A stretch of DNA of 64,000 bases from Bacillus sp. ISL-7. GTDB lineage: Bacteria; Bacillota; Bacilli; Bacillales_B; DSM-18226. Under the pieces are notes generated by a model. It made no database searches. It had not been told where the DNA came from and saw only the letters and a program-made list of their open reading frames with translations. Of this stretch, positions 58,584-64,000 are shown in pieces (within the stretch, counting starts at the first letter, position 1; each line of letters opens with the position of its first letter). The stretch spans positions 9,977 to 73,976 of the forward strand of contig NZ_JAGGQW010000054.1 in NCBI RefSeq assembly GCF_018613065.1, in the 5' to 3' direction. The position numbers were made by a program, and so were the translations under genes.

Positions 58584-59456
58584 TTAACCCAGAATCGTAT
58601 AAAACTTATATTTTATTTTAGGTGTGTAGGCAGATGAATCTTCATATGCCCAATACCTCATTCGGCTATTATAGGTATGGGCGTTCACTAACGGCATTCC
58701 ATGGGCATCCTTACCCGTAACAATTGTATTATGATTAAATCTTCCATCCCCTTCAAAATCGTAACAAATAACATCACCTAATAATAATTGATCAGGACTA
58801 CTGACTTCCCGTGCCCGTAAACCACTTTTAGAATGTGCAAAATAAAGCTTAAATGAGTGTGCCACCGCCCAACTGTAGCTCCAATTCTTATTTTGGAGCC
58901 ACCACCCTGTGCTCCGATTTGGATAGCCTCTCATCGGCGCTTCGCCCGTATGGAGGCATTGTGAAATAAAGTTGGTGCAATCATTCTCAAATTTTTTGTA
59001 GGCTGGATTGTAGCTATTCCACCAGCGTTCCGCATATTGTACAGCTTTTAAGCGGTTGTATTGAAAGCTTAATCGTTCATCACTATCCTCAAAGCTCTGT
59101 GTAATTGGTACTTGATAAGGCTCTTGATGGTCATAAGGGTTGATTTCCTCATCCATCACTAAAGCCTCTTTATAAAACTTAGCTAATCTTTCTTCGACTT
59201 CTTCCTCCAAGTAAAGAATACCTTTTTGTTTAATTAAATATTGATAATGAGCATGATATTTTACTGTTTGAAATTCATCCTCTTCATTTCTTTCTATGAT
59301 TCTGCCGGCTGCTTTTACTTTGACAATTTCTGCAGACCTTTTTGACAATGCACTTTGTTTTATTTCAGCCTTTGGAAAAAATACTTTATGTGTTCTTTTA
59401 TCGGAGACAAATTGATTTACTCTTTTATCAAATAAATCTTGTATCAAATGAAGCAT
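58584..59456 (-). CDS. yhbB: Amidase-domain protein (YhbB-like)
   Basis: This 290-aa protein has a charged N-terminal part (residues 1-120) and a C-terminal amidase_6 domain: AERWWNSYNPAYKKFENDCTNF holds the likely catalytic Cys, followed by FISQCLHTGEAPMRG and GDGRFNHNTIVTG with the likely His. No signal peptide is evident, so it may act inside the mother cell or spore; this is inferred from the B. subtilis yhbA-yhbB arrangement. ATG 59456 has AAGGGG 8 nt upstream and is preferred over a GTG at 59465. Confidence 0.85.
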   Translation of the reverse strand: MLHLIQDLFDKRVNQFVSDKRTHKVFFPKAEIKQSALSKRSAEIVKVKAAGRIIERNEEDEFQTVKYHAHYQYLIKQKGILYLEEEVEERLAKFYKEALVMDEEINPYDHQEPYQVPITQSFEDSDERLSFQYNRLKAVQYAERWWNSYNPAYKKFENDCTNFISQCLHTGEAPMRGYPNRSTGWWLQNKNWSYSWAVAHSFKLYFAHSKSGLRAREVSSPDQLLLGDVICYDFEGDGRFNHNTIVTGKDAHGMPLVNAHTYNSRMRYWAYEDSSAYTPKIKYKFYTILG

Positions 59457-59470
59457 ATTTCTCACCCCTT

Positions 59471-59490
59471 TCTCTCATACATATGAGAGA
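59471..59490. promoter_or_regulatory. Palindrome before the amidase gene
   Basis: TCTCTCATA and TATGAGAGA are perfect 9-bp arms around CA, just upstream of the ribosome binding site. It could be an operator or a translation-affecting hairpin. Confidence 0.35.
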
Positions 59491-59507
59491 AGACAGGATT
59501 TCAATCA

Positions 59508-59543
59508 AAAAAAATGAGCAAACCCTTGAGTTCACTCATTTTT
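59508..59543 (-). terminator. queG terminator
   Basis: AAAAATGAG and CTCATTTTT arms with a loop of about 16 nt are followed by a T-run on the minus strand, overlapping the queG stop. Confidence 0.6.
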
Positions 59544-60672
59544 ACCTATAATAACTTAAACCTTTTTCTATTTCATTTTGTACTTCCAGATCGGTTTCAA
59601 GCTCTTGAGCTTTTTTTAAGGCAGCAAAAGCAGTTTCACCGCCAATTTTCCCAAGGGCCCAGGCAGCTGTTCCTCTTGATACTGGGCTTCCCTCATTTTC
59701 TAATACATCCACTAATTCGGGAATCGATGTTATATCCTTAAAATGGGCAAGCGCGATAATCGCATTCCGTTGAATCGGCTTTTTCCCTCGCCATGAACCA
59801 GCAACGTAACCAAATTTAGCTTTAAACTCCCGATTACTTAATTTTAAGATGGGCTTTAGTAACGGTTTGGCAATATCAGAATCTGCTTCAAGTTCCTCAT
59901 GGAAATGAAAATTCTTCCCTTTGTTAACCGGACATGCTGTTTGGCAAGAATCACAGCCATAGACGCGGTTACCAATTTTGTCTCTAAACTCATCTGGGAT
60001 AAATGTTTTTGTTTGTGTTAAATAAGAAATACAGCGCTGTGCATTAATTTGTCCACCTTGTATAAGTGCCCCTGTTGGACAAGCATCCAAACACTTTGTG
60101 CATGACCCGCATTGATTTTCAATTGGTGTATCTGGTTCAAAAGGGATACTGGTAATCATTTCCCCAAGATAAACATATGATCCGAACTCCGGTGTAATAA
60201 TGGAACAATTTTTTCCGCTCCAACCAATTCCAGCACGCTCGGCCACAGCGCGGTCTGAGAGTTCTCCAGTGTCAACCATCGATTTTAACCTAGCTTCTGG
60301 CATTTTTGCAGAGATATACTCCTCAAGTTTGTGCAGCCGGTCCTTGAGAACATGATGATAGTCGAGACCCCAAGAGGCCCTGCTGAAAATCCCTCTTCTC
60401 TCACCCTTTTTACTCTCAACACGGTTATTCATTTTGGAAGGGTAAGCAATGGCAATGGAAATGATCGAACGAGGTTCCTCTAGTAATAATGAAGGGGTCA
60501 CTCTTTTCTCTATATCTGGTTCTTCAAATCCTGATTGGTATTTGAGTTCCTGTTGCCTTATTAATCGGTTTTTCAATTCAGTGAACGTGTCTGCGGTTGT
60601 GAAACCAATTTTATCGATTCCAATTTCTTTACTATAGGCGATGAGTTCTTCCTTTAAGTTTAGGACATCCAT
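59542..60672 (-). CDS. queG: Epoxyqueuosine reductase QueG
   Basis: This 376-aa cobalamin- and iron-sulfur-dependent enzyme reduces epoxyqueuosine to queuosine in tRNA. Two cluster motifs are present, CGSCTKCLDACPTGAL and CDSCQTACPVNKG, plus the N-terminal cobalamin-binding part (YPSKMNNRV, GLDYHHVLKDRL, DTGELSDRAVAERAGIGW). The C-terminus carries a HEAT-like repeat (SRGTAAWALGKIGG), found in Bacillus versions. ATG 60672 follows GGAGGGG. It is orthologous to B. subtilis YhbA. The His, Asn, Asp and Tyr tRNAs at 62618-63647 are its targets. Confidence 0.93.
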   Translation of the reverse strand: MDVLNLKEELIAYSKEIGIDKIGFTTADTFTELKNRLIRQQELKYQSGFEEPDIEKRVTPSLLLEEPRSIISIAIAYPSKMNNRVESKKGERRGIFSRASWGLDYHHVLKDRLHKLEEYISAKMPEARLKSMVDTGELSDRAVAERAGIGWSGKNCSIITPEFGSYVYLGEMITSIPFEPDTPIENQCGSCTKCLDACPTGALIQGGQINAQRCISYLTQTKTFIPDEFRDKIGNRVYGCDSCQTACPVNKGKNFHFHEELEADSDIAKPLLKPILKLSNREFKAKFGYVAGSWRGKKPIQRNAIIALAHFKDITSIPELVDVLENEGSPVSRGTAAWALGKIGGETAFAALKKAQELETDLEVQNEIEKGLSYYR

Positions 60673-60784
60673 TTGATCCCCTCCTTCCCTAGAAGTCATT
60701 TATTTTAATAATTGGCTTGTTATATTATTAGATGCGCATCTATTTATGATAAACTATTTTCAATGAATTTTGGAGGTGGAATGG

Positions 60785-61456
60785 TTGGAAATTCAACTCT
60801 CACAGGAATTATTTGAGCAAATACCTAACTTTAAGCTGGGGATAATTGAATATAAAGATATTATGGTCGGGGAATCGCAGCAAATGATAAAAGGAAGACT
60901 CCAGCTTTTCCAAGAATCTATTTATTTTGATTTAGAAAATAAAAATGTTACTGAACTCTCCGGCATTCAGGAATGGCGTACTATTTTTAAAAAAATCGGT
61001 AAAGACCCGAACAGGTATCGACCCTCAGTAGAGGCGTTATACAGGAGAGTACAAAAACAAAATTACCTTACTTCCGTTCAGAGTGCGATAGATATAAATA
61101 ATTTTTTCTCTTTACAATATCAAGTACCAATCGGAATATATGACCTGAATCTCATAAAGGGACGGGTGAGCATTCGGTTGGGAACGGTGGGTGAGGAATA
61201 TACCGGATTGAATGGGCGAATAAATTCTTTAAATCGACTAATTGTATCTTGTGATGAACTGGGGCCATTTGGAAGCCCATTCGTCGATTCTGAGAGAACA
61301 CCAGTAACTTTTGCTACTAAAAATGCCCTGCAAATTATTTATTTGAGGCCTTCAACCGACGTTGAAAACGCGATGAAACTAACAGAATCTTTAATGAATA
61401 TGTTTACAAAATTACATGGAGGAGATGCTTCCTTCCAAATCCTTAGGTGTCCATAG
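60785..61456 (+). CDS. B3/B4 domain protein (PheRS beta editing-domain-like)
   Basis: This 223-aa protein is related to the B3/B4 editing domain of phenylalanyl-tRNA synthetase beta: WRTIFKKIGKDPNRYRPSVEALYRRV, SLQYQVPIGIYDL, GRVSIRLGTVGEEYTGL and a C-terminal FATKNALQIIYLRPS. Free-standing versions may clear mischarged tRNA, but their activity is not settled. Translation probably starts at TTG 60785, with GGAGG 8 nt upstream; the TTG at 60770 precedes the site. It is divergent from queG. Confidence 0.8.
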   Translation: MEIQLSQELFEQIPNFKLGIIEYKDIMVGESQQMIKGRLQLFQESIYFDLENKNVTELSGIQEWRTIFKKIGKDPNRYRPSVEALYRRVQKQNYLTSVQSAIDINNFFSLQYQVPIGIYDLNLIKGRVSIRLGTVGEEYTGLNGRINSLNRLIVSCDELGPFGSPFVDSERTPVTFATKNALQIIYLRPSTDVENAMKLTESLMNMFTKLHGGDASFQILRCP

Positions 61457-61535
61457 GGCATCTTTTTCTTTGTATAGAAAAAAACGCAATGCATCGTTCT
61501 CTTATGTAACGATACACTGCGTTAGTTAATATGTA

Positions 61536-61609
61536 TGGAGCGGGTGATGGGAATCGAACCCACTACATCAGCTTGGAAGGCTGAGGTTTTACCAGTAAAC
61601 TACACCCGC
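61536..61609 (-). tRNA. tRNA-Gly (TCC)
   Basis: The cloverleaf has acceptor GCGGGTG, anticodon TCC in CTTCCAA and encoded CCA. It stands apart from the main cluster. Confidence 0.93.
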
Positions 61610-61611
61610 AT

Positions 61612-62060
61612 TAATAAGTGACAAATTTTTGGTTCATCAACTGACCTTTTCTATATTACACACTATTTTTAGTATCGTCAAGGGAAAAACGCAAATTTTG
61701 TCGAATTTATTTAAGAGTGGTGCATTATTTTGGGAAAGAAACAAGAATTTTAGTTTGACAGTCTTCATAAAAGATTATGGAGATTATGGATTATACCATT
61801 AGTCTGTTTTCGTCAATAATGATGTAATTATAAATAAGATGCTCATAAAAATTGATATTTTGTGTAAAATTACACTCCATTATCTGGATTTTTTGATTGA
61901 TTTAACGATTTACTATTCAATGGGCGAATTTTTGAGTTTTATGAGCGAATCTTGGGTTTTAATGAGCGAATTTCGAACTTTTATGGGCGATTCTAGTGTT
62001 TTTATGGGCGAATTTTATGAGCAACAATCTTTTAGAAAAGAGCAAAATAAAATTTAGTCA
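61612..62060. other. Intergenic with heptad-period repeat array
   Basis: The only structure seen is the 21-bp array at 61920-62021. An open frame of 72 codons covers it but has no ribosome binding site. Confidence 0.4.
61920..62021 (+). repeat. Five 21-bp tandem units (ATGRGCGAAT...)
   Basis: Units start at 61920, 61941, 61962, 61983 and 62004, each beginning ATGGGCGA or ATGAGCGA and exactly 21 bp apart; the last is partial. In frame they read M-S/G-E/D-F/S with a seven-residue period. No ribosome binding site is seen. Confidence 0.7.
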
Positions 62061-62063
62061 AAA

Positions 62064-62093
62064 AAAGTTGCTCATATTTTTATGAGCAACTTT
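62064..62093 (-). terminator. Terminator of the rRNA-tRNA operon
   Basis: AAAGTTGCTCATA and TATGAGCAACTTT are perfect 13-bp arms, followed by TTTTTTGAC on the minus strand just after the last tRNA-Leu. Confidence 0.8.
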
Positions 62094-62111
62094 CTTTTTA
62101 AAACAAATTGA

Positions 62112-62193
62112 TACCGGTGATCGGGGTCGAACCGATACTCCTCACGGAACACGATTTTGAGTCGTGCGCGTCTGCCAATTCCGCCACACCGGC
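62112..62193 (-). tRNA. tRNA-Leu (CAA)
   Basis: Long-variable-arm tRNA with anticodon loop CTCAAAA (CAA). CCA is not encoded. Last gene of the trnD-like cluster. Confidence 0.93.
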
Positions 62194-62220
62194 GCGTATA
62201 AAATTGTTTTGATAAAGCAA

Positions 62221-62306
62221 TGCCGAGGACCGGAATCGAACCGGTACGGTAGTCACCTACCGCAGGATTTTAAGTCCTGTGCGTCTGCCAGTTCCGCCAC
62301 CCCGGC
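62221..62306 (-). tRNA. tRNA-Leu (TAA)
   Basis: Long-variable-arm tRNA; anticodon loop CTTAAAA gives TAA. CCA is not encoded. Confidence 0.93.
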
Positions 62307-62350
62307 AAAATCTAATTACCTGTTTTAATCCATACCTAGCAAATGTTTTA

Positions 62351-62424
<74 letters not shown>

Positions 62425-62432
62425 ATATACAT

Positions 62433-62507
62433 TGGAGCGGAAGACGGGATTCGAACCCGCGACCCCCACCTTGGCAAGGTGATGTTCTACCACTGAACTA
62501 CTTCCGC
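62433..62507 (-). tRNA. tRNA-Gly (GCC)
   Basis: Acceptor GCGGAAG, anticodon loop TTGCCAA (GCC), encoded CCA. Confidence 0.95.
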
Positions 62508-62511
62508 AAAT

Positions 62512-62586
62512 TGGCTGGGCTAGCTGGATTTGAACCAACGCATGTCGCAGTCAAAGTGCGATGCCTTACCGCTTGGCTATAGCCCA
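62512..62586 (-). tRNA. tRNA-Gln (TTG)
   Basis: Acceptor TGGGCTA, anticodon loop CTTTGAC (TTG), encoded CCA. Confidence 0.95.
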
Positions 62587-62617
62587 ATGTTATTCTAATT
62601 ATTTAATAATCATATTA

Positions 62618-62694
62618 TGGGGCGACTGATGGGAATCGAACCCACGAATGCCTGAACCACAATCAGGTGCGTTAACCACTTCGCCACAATCGCC
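62618..62694 (-). tRNA. tRNA-His (GTG)
   Basis: Acceptor GGCGATT, anticodon loop TTGTGGT (GTG), encoded CCA. Confidence 0.95.
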
Positions 62695-62704
62695 ACAATA
62701 TAAT

Positions 62705-62778
62705 TGGCAGGGGTAGTAGGAATTGAACCCACACCAAAGGTTTTGGAGACCTTCGTTCTACCTTTAAACTATACCCCT
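62705..62778 (-). tRNA. tRNA-Trp (CCA)
   Basis: Acceptor AGGGGTA, anticodon loop CTCCAAA (CCA), encoded 3' CCA. Confidence 0.95.
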
Positions 62779-62783
62779 ATAAA

Positions 62784-62870
62784 TGGTGGAGGGGGACGGA
62801 TTCGAACCGCCGAACCCGGAGGGAGCGGATTTACAGTCCGCCGCGTTTAGCCACTTCGCTACCCCTCCAC
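62784..62870 (-). tRNA. tRNA-Tyr (GTA)
   Basis: Long-variable-arm tRNA; anticodon loop CTGTAAA (GTA), encoded CCA. Confidence 0.95.
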
Positions 62871-62894
62871 ATATTATATTCACTGTGTAACTTC

Positions 62895-62970
<76 letters not shown>

Positions 62971-62986
62971 AAGTTTTTAATATAAA

Positions 62987-63062
62987 TGGTGGCTCAGGAC
63001 GGAATCGAACCGCCGACACAAGGATTTTCAGTCCTTTGCTCTACCGACTGAGCTACTGAGCC
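62987..63062 (-). tRNA. tRNA-Phe (GAA)
   Basis: Acceptor GGCTCAG, anticodon loop CTGAAAA (GAA), encoded CCA. Confidence 0.95.
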
Positions 63063-63084
63063 ATAACAGTTTGCCAAATGAAAA

Positions 63085-63161
63085 TGGCGGTCTGGACGGG
63101 ACTCGAACCCGCGACCTCCTGCGTGACAGGCAGGCATTCTAACCAACTGAACTACCAGACC
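63085..63161 (-). tRNA. tRNA-Asp (GTC)
   Basis: Acceptor GGTCTGG, anticodon loop CTGTCAC (GTC), encoded CCA. Confidence 0.95.
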
Positions 63162-63163
63162 AA

Positions 63164-63237
<74 letters not shown>

Positions 63238-63265
63238 ACAATAATAATAATCTAATTTGAAAATA

Positions 63266-63341
63266 TGGTGGAGGATGACGGGCTCGAACCGCCGACCCTC
63301 TGCTTGTAAGGCAGATGCTCTCCCAGCTGAGCTAATCCTCC
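63266..63341 (-). tRNA. tRNA-Val (TAC)
   Basis: Acceptor GGAGGAT, anticodon loop CTTACAA (TAC), encoded CCA. Confidence 0.95.
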
Positions 63342-63382
63342 ACATTAATGAATGTTATTTTTCGCTAGTGCGTAAAAAACTT

Positions 63383-63457
63383 TGGTGACCCCTACGGGAC
63401 TCGAACCCGTGTTACCTCCGTGAAAGGGAGGTGTCTTAACCGCTTGACCAAGGGGCC
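63383..63457 (-). tRNA. tRNA-Glu (TTC)
   Basis: Acceptor GGCCCCT, anticodon loop CTTTCAC (TTC), encoded CCA. Confidence 0.95.
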
Positions 63458-63476
63458 ATATCTTTTAAAGAAATTA

Positions 63477-63568
63477 TGGCGGAGAGCAAGGGATTTGAAC
63501 CCTTGAGACAGGGTTACCCGCCTACACGATTTCCAATCGTGCTCCTTCGGCCACTCGGACAGCTCTCC
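63477..63568 (-). tRNA. tRNA-Ser (GGA)
   Basis: Long-variable-arm tRNA; anticodon loop TTGGAAA (GGA), encoded CCA. Confidence 0.95.
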
Positions 63569-63572
63569 ATAA

Positions 63573-63647
63573 TGGCTCCGCAGGTAGGACTCGAACCTAC
63601 GACCGATCGGTTAACAGCCGATAGCTCTACCACTGAGCTACTGCGGA
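63573..63647 (-). tRNA. tRNA-Asn (GTT)
   Basis: Acceptor TCCGCAG, anticodon loop CTGTTAA (GTT), encoded CCA. First tRNA after the 5S gene. Confidence 0.95.
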
Positions 63648-63661
63648 ATAATAGTATTACA

Positions 63662-63778
<117 letters not shown>

Positions 63779-63908
63779 CCATTTATTCGACACTATTTTA
63801 TTATAATGTCTTTTTCATATTTTTCAAGAGGAAAATTATTTTTTTTTCATTCCCTCAAAACTAGATAATACAGAAGAAGTTGTAAAAATGAGTATGCCCA
63901 ATAAATTG

Positions 63909-64000
63909 GTTAAGTCCTCGAACGATTAGTATCAGTCAGCTCCACATGTTACCACGCTTCCACCTCTGACCTATCAACCTGATCATCTTTCAGGGTTCTT
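63909..64000 (-). rRNA. rrl: 23S ribosomal RNA, 3' end (partial)
   Basis: The minus strand contains the conserved 23S terminus (GGTCAGAGGTGGAAGCGTGG, then CTGATACTAATCGTTCGAGG, ending near TTAACC). The gene continues past the window edge. About 130 nt separate it from the 5S gene. Confidence 0.95.

Noticed and set aside
61839..62057. 72-aa protein with heptad repeats
   Set aside because: No ribosome binding site or promoter; listed as a DNA repeat instead.

Overview
The window comes from a low-GC, endospore-forming member of the Bacillaceae (Bacillus/Neobacillus-like; genus inferred). The evidence is the A+T-rich intergenic DNA, AGGAGG-type ribosome binding sites, CcpA cre-like boxes, sporulation genes (prkA, yhbH, a KinB-type kinase), an SR1-type dual-function RNA, and a 16-tRNA cluster behind a 5S gene in the order of B. 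subtilis trnD. No phage, complete insertion sequence or CRISPR array was seen.
Layout. 1-1830: three tiny minus-strand ORFs, then a long gap with an array of TTTTGT-like hexamers. 1830-4019: polar amino-acid ABC transporter. 4153-7559: orphan sugar-binding protein, the SR1/SR1P RNA gene and a LOG-family protein. 7903-10266: deoR, deoC, xapX, cdd. 10551-15648: MMPL exporter, truncated 5'-nucleotidase, ArsB/NhaD permease and a small unknown. 15698-17710: transketolase. 17776-24503: nickel-pincer cofactor genes (larB, larC1, larC2, larE) with a LarA-like epimerase, a UxuB-like reductase and gluconokinase. 24736-39164: two ROK repressors, two sugar isomerase/epimerase-fold proteins, two Gfo/Idh/MocA oxidoreductases, an AraC regulator, uxaC-gnd and two GPH symporters. 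39650-42571: GGDEF protein and KinB-like kinase sharing an LYT-type sensor. 42615-43622: CAP lipoprotein. 43780-49374: nagA-nagB-nagR-SIS operon divergent from nagE. 49731-53377: GlnK/GlnL-like two-component system and a dicarboxylate/glutamate symporter. 53573-61456: yhbH, prkA, nfrA, trmL, an amidase, queG and a B3/B4 protein. 61536-64000: 17 tRNAs, 5S rRNA and the 3' end of 23S rRNA, all on the minus strand.
The most interesting inference is a hexuronate route that needs no dehydratase. D-glucuronate would be converted by UxaC to fructuronate, by the UxuB-like SDR to D-mannonate, by a nickel-pincer LarA homologue (C2 epimerisation) to D-gluconate, by GntK to 6-phosphogluconate and by Gnd to ribulose-5-phosphate. 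The window encodes every step plus the cofactor synthesis genes, but no UxuA, KdgK or KdgA. The uxaC and gnd genes form one operon. Four palindromes of one family lie upstream of the LarA-like gene, uxaC and both GPH symporters, next to two paralogous ROK repressors, so the set looks like one regulon. A neighbouring operon of Gfo/Idh/MocA and TIM-barrel enzymes could feed it by oxidative handling of glycosides; that part is more speculative.
A second regulatory pattern is an array of TTTTGT-like hexamers at 10-bp period upstream of the amino-acid ABC operon, the orphan binding protein and the symporter next to GlnK/GlnL. These resemble the TTTTGT-N4-TTTTGT element I recall for B. subtilis GlnL. 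Calls rest on reading sequence and translations alone; no database search was run.
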